A stretch of DNA of 8,651 nt from an uncultured Gardnerella sp. (GCA_947254595.1 CAMYED010000043.1:1-8651); one strand, 5' to 3'; shown: positions 1 to 6,549, counted from the stretch's first letter. Notes: a model not told the origin generated them from the letters alone. Numbers and translations: made by a program.

Positions 1-63
1 AAGCGTTGCTTTTCTTAATGTTATATCTTCCATGCCAACCTCTAAAAGAAAGCAATAAAACTA

Positions 64-100
64 CGCAAAATTAGCTAATTATTACTTACACAATTTTGCG
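64..100 (-). terminator. Possible stem-loop terminator overlapping the luxS stop codon
   Basis: A perfect 9-bp inverted repeat (CGCAAAATT at 64-72, AATTTTGCG at 92-100) surrounds the luxS stop codon at 86-88, with a 19-nt loop. Read as minus-strand RNA it is followed by a U-rich stretch (TAGTTTTATT). The stem is A/U rich and the loop long, so it would be a weak intrinsic terminator. A second, imperfect dyad (TTGCTTT near 6-16 against AAAGCAA near 49-55) lies further downstream and could assist. The dyad is seen directly; the terminator role is inferred. Confidence 0.35.
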
Positions 101-580
101 CTCAAAAGGATCAGAACTAATCCCCTTTGCTAAAATATCCTTACACCATTGGCGAGCGCCAAACAAACTATGATCCCTATAATTCCCGCAAGATTCAATA
201 GTAGTTGCAGGAACATCATCCCAAGTCGCCTTAAATGCAATAAACTCAAGCGATTCCTTCAAAGCACGAGCAACATCTTCAGTGCTATGTTCTCCCCAAG
301 TTAGAAGGTGGAATCCGGTTCGGCAACCAAATGGCGAGCAATCAATATAACCCTCAATTCGTTCGCGAAGAAGCACTGCAATCGTATGCTCAATTGTGTG
401 CAACGCAGCCGTAGGTATTGCTTCTTCATTAGGCTGAGTTAAACGAATATCGTAGTTGGAAATCACATCTCCGTGCGAACCTCGCTGCGTATCAATGTAG
501 CGCACGTATGGAGCCTTGACCTTCGTGTGATCAAGTTCAAAACTTTCCGGACGAGGTCGCGAATTAGTTTGTTCACTCAT
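86..580 (-). CDS. luxS: S-ribosylhomocysteine lyase LuxS
   Basis: Cytoplasmic metalloenzyme that cleaves S-ribosylhomocysteine to homocysteine and 4,5-dihydroxy-2,3-pentanedione, the precursor of autoinducer-2. It is part of the activated methyl cycle. The 164-residue length fits the family. The metal-binding HxxEH motif is HTIEH at residues 61-65 (His61, His65, with catalytic Glu64). The third ligand is Cys131 in ESCGNY, and the catalytic cysteine is Cys86 in FGCRTGF. The SNYDIRLTQPN and WGEH segments are also family-typical. The ATG at 580 is supported by an AAGGGA Shine-Dalgarno 5 nt upstream. The gene stands alone, 411 bp downstream of the transporter ATPase gene on the same strand, so it probably has its own promoter. 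All key residues are present, so activity is expected. Identification is very secure. Confidence 0.97.
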   Translation of the reverse strand: MSEQTNSRPRPESFELDHTKVKAPYVRYIDTQRGSHGDVISNYDIRLTQPNEEAIPTAALHTIEHTIAVLLRERIEGYIDCSPFGCRTGFHLLTWGEHSTEDVARALKESLEFIAFKATWDDVPATTIESCGNYRDHSLFGARQWCKDILAKGISSDPFERKIV

Positions 581-585
581 GATGA

Positions 586-591
586 TCCCTT
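586..591 (-). promoter_or_regulatory. Ribosome binding site of luxS
   Basis: Minus-strand AAGGGA, 5 nt before the ATG at 580. It abuts the proximal copy of the 20-bp tandem duplication (591-630), so the duplication lies immediately upstream of the translation signal. Confidence 0.7.
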
Positions 592-630
592 CAATTAATT
601 TACGCTATACTCAATTAATTTACGCTATAC
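591..630. repeat. Perfect 20-bp tandem duplication in the luxS leader
   Basis: TCAATTAATTTACGCTATAC occurs at 591-610 and again, identically, at 611-630. On the minus strand each copy begins GTATAGCG, so a TATAGC box resembling a -10 element is present twice, and the distal copy is preceded by a TA-rich run (631-641). The duplication lies just upstream of the luxS ribosome binding site. It either lengthens the 5' untranslated region or duplicates a core promoter element. No other copy of this unit is present in the window. Confidence 0.9.
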
Positions 631-655
631 ATATATATTAGACGCTACCTGCCAA
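631..655 (-). promoter_or_regulatory. Candidate luxS promoter region
   Basis: On the minus strand a TTGGCA hexamer (650-655) resembles a -35 box. It is followed by a TA-rich stretch (about 624-641, with TATATATGTATAGC) from which a -10 could be drawn. No single pair has ideal 17-bp spacing, so the exact boxes are uncertain. The position, 50-75 nt before the luxS start, is reasonable. Confidence 0.3.
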
Positions 656-774
656 ATTATTTGAAAGATTCACTTTTATAGAATTGGCGCTTTTATTTTG
701 TAGTTTGTTTTACAGTTTAATTGTGCCGTCATTTATTCGTGAGGGTATCCGCGCGGCATTCGCTTTACGCGCGC

Positions 775-987
775 GTAACGAAAATATCACATATAGACTT
801 AAATCCGTTAGTTTCTATACACACGCGTAACGAAAATGCCGAAATCTAGCGTAGAATCGGCAGTGACTGTACGTGCAAGTAACGAAAATAACGTAATCGC
901 GTGGGAAAGCGTTAGTTACTATACACGCACGTAAAGGGAATGCCGAAATTTAGCCAACAGAATTACTGCGCGCATTGATCCGTAAAT
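775..987. repeat. Degenerate 52-bp tandem array between the ATPase gene and luxS
   Basis: The motif GTAACG begins at 775, 827 and 879, with GTAAAG at 931, so successive copies are exactly 52 bp apart; a GTAAAT at 982 is 51 bp further on. Between units the conservation alternates. Positions 806-850 and 910-954 match at 38 of 45 bases (104 bp, or two units, apart), sharing CGTTAGTT.CTATACAC and AATGCCGAAAT.TAGC. A perfect 14-bp palindrome, TTACGCGCGCGTAA (765-778), sits at the left edge, and a possible weaker unit precedes it (from about 723). No open reading frame of note is found here. This array fills most of the 411-bp gap. The period is seen directly; any function is unknown. Confidence 0.75.
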
Positions 988-991
988 TAAA

Positions 992-2674
992 CTATAACAT
1001 TGACGCTTTTACAAGATCTTTAGTGTAGTTGTGCTGCGGATTGTTAAGTACGTCGGCTACGCTTCCAGATTCAACAATTTTCCCTTCTTTAAGAACAATA
1101 ACTCGCTCTGCTAAATGCTGAATCATTCCTAAATCGTGGCTTACGAAAATGCAGGACATTTTTGGGCGATCTTTTCGAATAGCAGCAAAAGCGTCGAGAA
1201 TACGAGTGCGCTCAGCAACGTCAATTGCGCTCATTGGCTCGTCTGCAACTAAAACGCGCGGATTGTTTATAAGCGCGCGAGCAATTGCAACACATTGCGC
1301 TTGGCCGCCAGAAAGTTCGTGAGGGTATTTTTCCGCAAAATCATTTGGATTTAAGCCAACTAGTTTTAGCACGTCGTCAACTCGCTTATTAATAGTTGCG
1401 TCGTCTAATTGAAGCGATTTTTTCCAAATATTAAGCGGTTCTGCAACGCTTGAGCGTACAGTCCAGCGCGGATCTAATGCGGCAAACGGGTGCTGAAAAA
1501 CTATAGCGGTTTCTTTTCGAATATTTGCAGAAGATTTTGCAGAAAAATCAGCAGAAGATTCAGCAGAAGATTCAGCAGAATTTATTATTTTCCCGTCGTA
1601 ACTAACGCTTCCTTCCGAAATTTTTTGAAGCCCCAACATTGCGCGAATAAGCGTTGTTTTTCCACTTCCAGACCCTCCAATAATCGCCAAAGATTCACCA
1701 ATATTAAGATTTACATCCACCCCACTTACAGCCTCAACTCGCCTACTTAAACGACCTAAAGTAACGTGAACATTTTTCGCAACAATAAGCGCAGACTTTT
1801 CACTACCAACTTTTTGAGAATCAAATTTTTTTGAATTAGCTTTCGCAGAATCTAATTTAGTAGAATCAACTTTAGCAGAATCTAACTTCGCAAAATCTAA
1901 GCTTTGCGCTCGCAAAGTCAACTTTTTTGCAGCATCGACCAATTGTTTAGTCGAAGTAACACGCGGATTTGCTAACAAATCTTGAACATCCGCGCTATCA
2001 ACTAATTTTCCGGAATCAAGAACGTAGCATCGTTTAACAGCATTAGAAAGCACAGAAAAATCGTGAGTTACAAAAAGCATTGACGCACCCATATTGTCAA
2101 CAAGTGAAGTCAACATTTGCACAACATCTTTTTGAGTTACAGAGTCGAGAGCCGTAGTAGGCTCATCTGCAAGAATAAGCCGCGGAGACGTAATAAGCGC
2201 AGTCGCAATACCAACGCGCTGCTGCTGACCTCCAGAAAGCTCAAAAGTGCGCTTAGACGCCAAATCTTTCGACAATCCTACTTTTTCAAGCATTACACAA
2301 ACACGATTATGAATATCTTCAGAATCAAGCTTGTAGTGTATTCGCAAAGGAAGCGAAATCTGTTCCTCCACGCTTAGCATTGGATTAAGCGCACGATTAG
2401 CCTGCTGAAAAACTACGCCAACATATTTTCCGCGCAAACGCGCAAGATCCTCGTCGCTAGCACCAACAGTTTGCACTCCACCAAGCATGCAAGAGCCAAC
2501 AATTTTCGCATTAAAAGGCAACAATCCCGTAACTGCGCGAAGAAGCATAGATTTTCCGGAGCCAGAAGAACCAACTAAACCAACGCGCTCGCCGTCATCA
2601 ACATGCAGCGAAACATTGTTAAGAATAGTTTTTTCGTTAAGACTTAACGAAAGATTTTGAATATTTAAGCTCAT
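992..2674 (-). CDS. Fused double ABC ATPase of the peptide-type importer (OppD-OppF/DppD-DppF-like)
   Basis: Cytoplasmic subunit that hydrolyses ATP to drive solute import through the two permeases encoded upstream. The 560-residue chain contains two complete nucleotide-binding domains. Domain 1 has Walker A GSSGSGKS (35-42), Q-loop Gln90, signature LSGGQQQR (146-153), Walker B LILADEP (166-172) and H-loop His204. Domain 2 has Walker A GGSGSGKT (333-340), Gln394, LSGGQAQC (454-461), VLVADEP (474-480) and His513. The domains are joined by a repetitive lysine/serine/aspartate linker (about 259-293), and domain 2 carries a serine/alanine repeat insert (about 366-384) before its Q-loop. The usual C-terminal oligopeptide extension is short or absent in both halves. 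The ATG overlaps the stop of the upstream permease by 4 nt (ATGA), implying coupled translation. Family 'peptide/nickel' ATPase is secure; the substrate cannot be read from the ATPase. Confidence 0.94.
   Translation of the reverse strand: MSLNIQNLSLSLNEKTILNNVSLHVDDGERVGLVGSSGSGKSMLLRAVTGLLPFNAKIVGSCMLGGVQTVGASDEDLARLRGKYVGVVFQQANRALNPMLSVEEQISLPLRIHYKLDSEDIHNRVCVMLEKVGLSKDLASKRTFELSGGQQQRVGIATALITSPRLILADEPTTALDSVTQKDVVQMLTSLVDNMGASMLFVTHDFSVLSNAVKRCYVLDSGKLVDSADVQDLLANPRVTSTKQLVDAAKKLTLRAQSLDFAKLDSAKVDSTKLDSAKANSKKFDSQKVGSEKSALIVAKNVHVTLGRLSRRVEAVSGVDVNLNIGESLAIIGGSGSGKTTLIRAMLGLQKISEGSVSYDGKIINSAESSAESSADFSAKSSANIRKETAIVFQHPFAALDPRWTVRSSVAEPLNIWKKSLQLDDATINKRVDDVLKLVGLNPNDFAEKYPHELSGGQAQCVAIARALINNPRVLVADEPMSAIDVAERTRILDAFAAIRKDRPKMSCIFVSHDLGMIQHLAERVIVLKEGKIVESGSVADVLNNPQHNYTKDLVKASML
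1527..1586. repeat. 12-bp in-frame tandem repeat in ATPase domain 2
   Basis: Units starting at 1527, 1539, 1551, 1563 and 1575 follow GCAGAAGATTCA; those at 1551 and 1563 are identical and the last is partial. Because 12 is a multiple of three, they encode repeated Ser-Ala-Glu-Ser-type residues (SAESSAESSADFSAKSSA) between Walker A and the Q-loop of the second domain. The reading frame stays open whatever the copy number. Confidence 0.85.
1815..1904. repeat. 15-bp in-frame repeat encoding the inter-domain linker
   Basis: Six degenerate 15-bp units start at 1815, 1830, 1845, 1860, 1875 and 1890 (for example GCAGAATCTAATTTA). They encode pentapeptides of the form LDSAK, VDSTK, LDSAK, ANSKK, FDSQK in the linker joining the two ATPase domains. 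The units are more diverged in DNA than in protein pattern, which suggests an older expansion than the 12-bp repeat. Confidence 0.8.
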
Positions 2675-3534
2675 TTTGCGCCCACTTTATTCATACTTTT
2701 TGCGCAAGGATCCAGAACCGTACGCAAAACATCACCCAACAAATTAAGAGCAACAACAACTACCGTAACCAGCAAACCGGGCCAAACTACCGCCAAAGGA
2801 TTCACATGAATAAGAGTTACAGAAGTAGCCAACACGCGCCCCCAACTCGGAACCCCAGAAGGCACTCCAACACCCAAATAAGTTAAACCACTTTCTGCCA
2901 AAATCACGGTACCGGCAGAAAGTGAAAGCTCAACAAAAGCAACAGGAATAATATTCGGCAAAACGTGACGAAAAAGAATATATTTTCTTGAAGCACCTTG
3001 CGAAACAGCCGAATTTACGTAGTCGGATTGCAAAACAAGCTGAGCGCTTGGACGAACAATACGCGCCAAATTCAATCCGTAACCAACTCCGCAAGCTAAA
3101 ACAATAACCACAACACTCTGCCCAAGCGGAACAGCAAGCATAAGCGCAATAAGAACAGTCGGAACGGAAATAAGCGCGTCAACAGCCATAACACTAGTGC
3201 TACGAACAAGCTTCGAACGAGAAATCATCAAACTTAAAAGAAACGAACTCACGCAAACCGAAATCAACACGGTACAAATAACTAAAACAAGCTCAATTCT
3301 TGAACCTGCCATAATCCAACTCAGCATATCGGCACCAGTACCGTCCGTACCAAGTAAGTGCGCAAAAGACGGCTTTTGCCACACTTCATAGCCGTTAGTT
3401 TTTAGAAGAGAATACGGAGTCCAAAATAGGGATAATGCGGCAACAAAAAGCCATATTGCAAGAGTTACGCACACAAATTTTCCGAAAGAAGCACGCCATA
3501 TTCGTTTCAAAATAGTAAATCGCATCTTTTGCAT
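2671..3534 (-). CDS. ABC importer permease subunit, OppC/DppC type
   Basis: Integral membrane subunit that forms half of the translocation channel with the OppB-like partner. The 287-residue length is normal. An N-terminal membrane segment (about 20-38) is followed by the family hallmark HLLGTDGTGADMLSWIMAGSR (59-79, ending GSRIEL). Several more membrane segments follow (about 83-105, 118-136, 139-156, 200-220, 246-268). The ATPase-contacting EAA-like loop lies at about 172-194 (SAVSQGASRKYILFRHVLPN). The C-terminal ESGLTYLGVGV (214-224) and PSWG (229-232) are conserved in this family. The start at 3534 follows AAGGTGAG only 3 nt upstream; a second ATG at 3525 has a longer spacing, so either could be used. 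It lies 4 nt after the OppB-like gene and overlaps the ATPase gene by 4 nt. Confidence 0.93.
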   Translation of the reverse strand: MQKMRFTILKRIWRASFGKFVCVTLAIWLFVAALSLFWTPYSLLKTNGYEVWQKPSFAHLLGTDGTGADMLSWIMAGSRIELVLVICTVLISVCVSSFLLSLMISRSKLVRSTSVMAVDALISVPTVLIALMLAVPLGQSVVVIVLACGVGYGLNLARIVRPSAQLVLQSDYVNSAVSQGASRKYILFRHVLPNIIPVAFVELSLSAGTVILAESGLTYLGVGVPSGVPSWGRVLATSVTLIHVNPLAVVWPGLLVTVVVVALNLLGDVLRTVLDPCAKSMNKVGAK

Positions 3535-3538
3535 AAAC

Positions 3539-4492
3539 TCACCTTGACAACCTAGGGTCTAGCAGCCGGTGAGCAATATCAACAAGCAAACCAACGCTTA
3601 AGAACAAAACCGCAAGCATAAAAAGCTCACCCTGAGCAGCAATTAAATCACGCAAACCAACGTCACGAACCATTCCCATACCTATACCAGGTAAAGAAAA
3701 TAGGTTCTCAATAACCATCACGCCCATAACCATGTGAGCAAAAGTCAAACCAACAACAGAAACAAGCTGCGGAAAAGCCAAACGCAAACCAACACGCCAA
3801 ATAACCTGCTTACGCGTCATTCCGCAAGCCATAGCCTGAGCCGCAACTTCACTATGCGCAATATTTTCAAGAACAGCAATCGTATAACGCATAAAACTCG
3901 AACCAACAATAATACCAACCGTAATCGCCGGCAAAAGCAGAGACAAAAACGCTTCCGAAAAATCATTCCAACCATCCGTTGGAAAACCCTGAGTTGGAAG
4001 CAAATTCACCAAGCCAACACCCTTGCCAAAAAGCAAAATCAGCAACATTCCGCCCCACAAAGCAGGAATAGAACCTGCAGTAAGAGCAGAAAAACGCAAA
4101 ATCGCCTGAGCAAACCTACCTTCGTGAGTCACCTTAAAGCAACCAAGCGGAATACCAATTGCGAGCGCGATTACAAGACCCAAAAAAATCAGTGGAAAAG
4201 TGATTGTAGCACGGCCTAAAATAGTTGAACTTACAGAACGACCAGTCAACATAGACACGCCAAAATCTCCACGCAAAACACCCAAAAGCCAATCCGCATA
4301 CTGCGTAAAAAGCGGTTTATTTAAGCCAAGCTCAGCACGCAGCTGCTCAACCTTGCCATGAGGGGAGTTAATGCCAGCCATCACCTGCGCAACGTCTCCC
4401 GGAAGAACGCGAAGCGCAAGAAAAATGGCCGCAGAAATGCAAAACAGAGCCGCAATAAAAAGCAGCAGACGTTGGCATATCGTGCGAAACAT
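3539..4492 (-). CDS. ABC importer permease subunit, OppB/DppB type
   Basis: Integral membrane subunit, first of the two channel-forming permeases. From the chosen ATG at 4492 it is 317 residues, normal for the family. The first membrane helix is at about 8-28, then the periplasm-type loop with LGLNKPLFTQY and the conserved GDFGVS (75-80). Further helices lie at about 98-118, 143-163, 183-200, 240-262 and 288-306. The EAA loop is EVAAQAMACGMTRKQV (215-230). The C-terminal ENLFSLPGIGMGM and LDPRLSR are typical. The reading frame stays open 96 nt further upstream to a TTG at 4588, but that extension only translates the 11-bp repeats and lacks a ribosome binding site. The ATG at 4492 has a perfect AGGAGG 6 nt before it. 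It is transcribed downstream of the binding-protein gene. Confidence 0.95.
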   Translation of the reverse strand: MFRTICQRLLLFIAALFCISAAIFLALRVLPGDVAQVMAGINSPHGKVEQLRAELGLNKPLFTQYADWLLGVLRGDFGVSMLTGRSVSSTILGRATITFPLIFLGLVIALAIGIPLGCFKVTHEGRFAQAILRFSALTAGSIPALWGGMLLILLFGKGVGLVNLLPTQGFPTDGWNDFSEAFLSLLLPAITVGIIVGSSFMRYTIAVLENIAHSEVAAQAMACGMTRKQVIWRVGLRLAFPQLVSVVGLTFAHMVMGVMVIENLFSLPGIGMGMVRDVGLRDLIAAQGELFMLAVLFLSVGLLVDIAHRLLDPRLSR

Positions 4493-4498
4493 AAATCG

Positions 4499-4504
4499 CC
4501 TCCT
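4499..4504 (-). promoter_or_regulatory. Strong ribosome binding site that fixes the OppB-like start
   Basis: Minus-strand AGGAGG, 6 nt before the ATG at 4492. It is the best Shine-Dalgarno in the window and argues against starting translation upstream within the 11-bp repeat tract. Confidence 0.85.
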
Positions 4505-4528
4505 TTTTATGGGCTTACAGTTGAAGCG

Positions 4529-4583
4529 CAGCGCAAGTACAGCGCAAGTACAGCGCAAGTACAGCGCAAGTACAGCGCAAGTA
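4529..4583. repeat. Five perfect 11-bp tandem repeats upstream of the OppB-like gene
   Basis: CAGCGCAAGTA is repeated five times without a mismatch (units start at 4529, 4540, 4551, 4562, 4573). The tract lies 37 nt upstream of the permease start codon, in the transcribed spacer between binding protein and permease. The perfect identity suggests recent expansion. Eleven is not a multiple of three and the tract is close to one helical turn per unit. A gain or loss of units would change spacing between the hairpins and the ribosome binding site. Confidence 0.95.
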
Positions 4584-4589
4584 TACAAA

Positions 4590-4745
4590 TTCAGACACGC
4601 ACGCAGATTACGTTCTGCGTTAGTGTCTCATTTTGCCTGTTTTGAGACACGCACGCAGATTACGCGCTGCATTAGTGTCTCATTTTGCTGATTTTGAGAC
4701 ACTAGCGCAGTCGTCGCGCTGCGTTAGTGTCTCTTGATTTGCGCT
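4590..4745. repeat. Three 52-bp repeats, each forming a hairpin, between binding protein and permease 1
   Basis: Units begin at 4590, 4642 and 4694, exactly 52 bp apart. Each contains a hairpin with an 8-nt loop. Hairpin 1 (4593-4628) pairs AGACAC/GTGTCT and ACGCAG/CTGCGT around a 2x2 internal mismatch. Hairpin 2 (4644-4681) pairs GAGACAC/GTGTCTC and GCAG/CTGC. Hairpin 3 (4696-4733) is a 15-bp stem with one G-T or A-C position. Loops differ (ATTACGTT, ATTACGCG, TCGTCGCG) while stems are kept. On the minus strand, the direction of the operon, no hairpin is followed by a T run, so they are not classical terminators. They may stabilise the 3' end of the upstream mRNA or attenuate read-through, giving more binding protein than permease. 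That role is inferred. Confidence 0.85.
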
Positions 4746-4759
4746 TAGCAAATCCAACA

Positions 4760-6457
4760 TTAGCTAAGGCGCAGATTGTAAAGCGGCAAAATCTCCTGAT
4801 TCATGTCGAACGACATTCCCTCAAGATTCTTCACCTTCGCAGTTACAACGCGGTAATTAAACAGCCAATCAGCCGGCGCGTCCTTGCTAATAATTCGCGC
4901 AGCCTTAGCAAGCAATTTAGCCGAATCACTCTCGGACGCACTAAGCATTGCCTTAGCATACAATTCCTGCACTTGCTTATTGTCATAACCGTAGTAGTAA
5001 GTAGGATCCGCCCACTGGCCAAAATCGTGGCTTTCATTGTGATCAACCATCGACAAATCGTACTGCTTATTCTTATACACATCCTGCAGCCAAGTAGTAA
5101 ACTCAACCACATTCACCTTCAAATCAATACCAGCCGGTTTAAGCTGCGAGCGCAACTGATCGCCAAGTTGCGTGCCGTAAATATTCGGGTAAGTAAGAAT
5201 CAAAGAAAGAGGGTGAGATTCGTCAAAACCAGCATCCTTCATAAGCGCCTTCGCACGATTAATATCATGCGGGTAAAGCTTAGTTAAATCCTCATACCCA
5301 GGGTCAAGAGACGGAATTGGGCCGCCAAGAGCAACATCCGTGCCGCCGCGAGAAGCAATAATCTGCTTGTGATCAATCGCGTAACGAATCGCCTGACGCA
5401 CGCGCTTATCCTTAGTGCGCTCGCCATTCATATTCATAGCAAGAACAAACTTATCCGTACCGTTTCCAGCGCGAACAACATAACGCTTAGAATCATCCTT
5501 AAACGGCTTAGCAAGCTGGCCGGAAATAGGAGCCAATGCCTCAACAGCACCGGAAGAAAGCGCGTCAACAGCAGCATTGTCGTCTACAAAGTAGCGCACA
5601 ACAACTTTTTCGGTTTTAGCAGGATGAATACCCTTATAACGAGGATTTGCTTTTAACACAACGCGATCGTTCGGCACGAACTTTTCGATTAAATACGGGC
5701 CGGAACCAACAGCCTGCGTTTTAGCATCGTATTTGGCGGTTTTGTCGAACACCAAACCGGAACGGCTGCACAAAGCCCACAAAAGCTTCGCATTTGGCTC
5801 TTTAAGCGTAATCTCAAAAGTATAATCATCCTTCGCTTTTGCAGACTCAACTTTTCCAACCATATTCGAGCCGCGATACTGCTTAGAAACAAGCTCATTA
5901 AACGACCACGCTGCGTCCTTTGCCGTCAGCTTGTGACCGTTAGAAAATACAGCATCCTTACGCAAATGGAACGTATAGTGCAAGCCGTCTTTGCTTACAT
6001 CCCAGCTTTCTGCGAGAGAAGGCGAAACCTGGTTTTTTTCATTACGCGCAACCAAGCCCTCGTAAACGTTACCAATAAGAAGCTGATCTAACGCAGAGCC
6101 GGACTGGTTTCGAATATCAAGATTAGTAGGAGCAAGTTTGAGGCCGATTGTTACAGTTTTGTGCGACATTGTAGACACAACGTTTTGCGACCTGAACAAA
6201 TTTGGGTCGGTTACAGTTGCGAAAATAGCGCTTACTACAACAATCGCAACAATTACTATTGTAAATAGCCAAGGCTTGCTCAGCTTGCGATTGCGAGGTG
6301 CGTTTGATGCTGCGTCATTAAGCGATTCGTCTGTACTTGCGTTAGATGCGCTTGCTTTAGCACTTTCGTAAGACGCACTTTCGCAAGTTTTCCCAGAAAA
6401 TTCCTCGGTCGCGCCGGTTACTTCGTGCGCGCCTTCTTCGGGTTTTGTGTTACCCAT
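4760..6457 (-). CDS. Family-5 extracellular substrate-binding protein with N-terminal membrane anchor (DppA/OppA-like)
   Basis: Captures the solute outside the cell and delivers it to the permeases encoded next in the operon. From the ATG at 6457 it is 565 residues. The order is a charged, Ser/Ala/Glu-rich presumed cytoplasmic region (1-55), the basic stretch RNRKLSK, one hydrophobic helix (about 62-83), then a family-5 binding domain beginning near residue 100 (KTVTIGLKLAPTNLD). Typical pieces include NVYEGLV, PSLAESWDVSKDGLHYTF, GSGPY and VRQAIRYAID. No lipobox cysteine follows the helix, so unlike most Gram-positive binding proteins it seems tethered by an uncleaved helix. The ATG at 6472 lies 15 nt upstream in frame, but it lacks a Shine-Dalgarno, whereas GGAAAGG sits 6 nt before 6457. 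The substrate is probably peptides; nickel or other small solutes are possible. Confidence 0.92.
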   Translation of the reverse strand: MGNTKPEEGAHEVTGATEEFSGKTCESASYESAKASASNASTDESLNDAASNAPRNRKLSKPWLFTIVIVAIVVVSAIFATVTDPNLFRSQNVVSTMSHKTVTIGLKLAPTNLDIRNQSGSALDQLLIGNVYEGLVARNEKNQVSPSLAESWDVSKDGLHYTFHLRKDAVFSNGHKLTAKDAAWSFNELVSKQYRGSNMVGKVESAKAKDDYTFEITLKEPNAKLLWALCSRSGLVFDKTAKYDAKTQAVGSGPYLIEKFVPNDRVVLKANPRYKGIHPAKTEKVVVRYFVDDNAAVDALSSGAVEALAPISGQLAKPFKDDSKRYVVRAGNGTDKFVLAMNMNGERTKDKRVRQAIRYAIDHKQIIASRGGTDVALGGPIPSLDPGYEDLTKLYPHDINRAKALMKDAGFDESHPLSLILTYPNIYGTQLGDQLRSQLKPAGIDLKVNVVEFTTWLQDVYKNKQYDLSMVDHNESHDFGQWADPTYYYGYDNKQVQELYAKAMLSASESDSAKLLAKAARIISKDAPADWLFNYRVVTAKVKNLEGMSFDMNQEILPLYNLRLS

Positions 6458-6463
6458 ACCAAA

Positions 6464-6470
6464 CCTTTCC
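6464..6470 (-). promoter_or_regulatory. Ribosome binding site deciding the start of the binding-protein gene
   Basis: Minus-strand GGAAAGG, 6 nt upstream of the ATG at 6457. It overlaps the codons just after the alternative ATG at 6472, which itself has only an A/T-rich leader. The shorter protein is therefore preferred. Confidence 0.65.
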
Positions 6471-6549
6471 ATGGCATATAAATGGTACTAATTTTTATTT
6501 ATTTCTATAACTATTTTTTATTTATTTATTTTGCTCAACGCTACAGCGC

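Noticed and set aside
581..991. Decayed mobile element between the ATPase gene and luxS
   Set aside because: No transposase fragment or terminal inverted repeats with target duplication are seen; the content is explained by the degenerate 52-bp repeats and the 20-bp duplication.
3734..4219. Plus-strand reading frame opposite the OppB-like gene (161 codons)
   Set aside because: Its extreme Asn/Thr/Arg/Lys composition is the antisense image of a membrane protein gene; no ribosome binding site or domain is seen.
4493..4588. N-terminal extension of the OppB-like permease starting at TTG 4588
   Set aside because: The extension only translates the 11-bp repeats (TCAVLALYLRCTCAVLAL), has no ribosome binding site, and precedes a normal family N-terminus that has a perfect AGGAGG.
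4371..4691. Plus-strand small frames running through the repeats before the OppB-like gene
   Set aside because: They are open only because the repeats lack stops in those frames, and they begin inside the permease gene on the opposite strand.
4590..4745. Intrinsic terminators of the binding-protein gene
   Set aside because: On the operon strand the hairpins are followed by A-rich, not T-rich, sequence. T-rich sequence follows only on the plus strand, where no gene is read.
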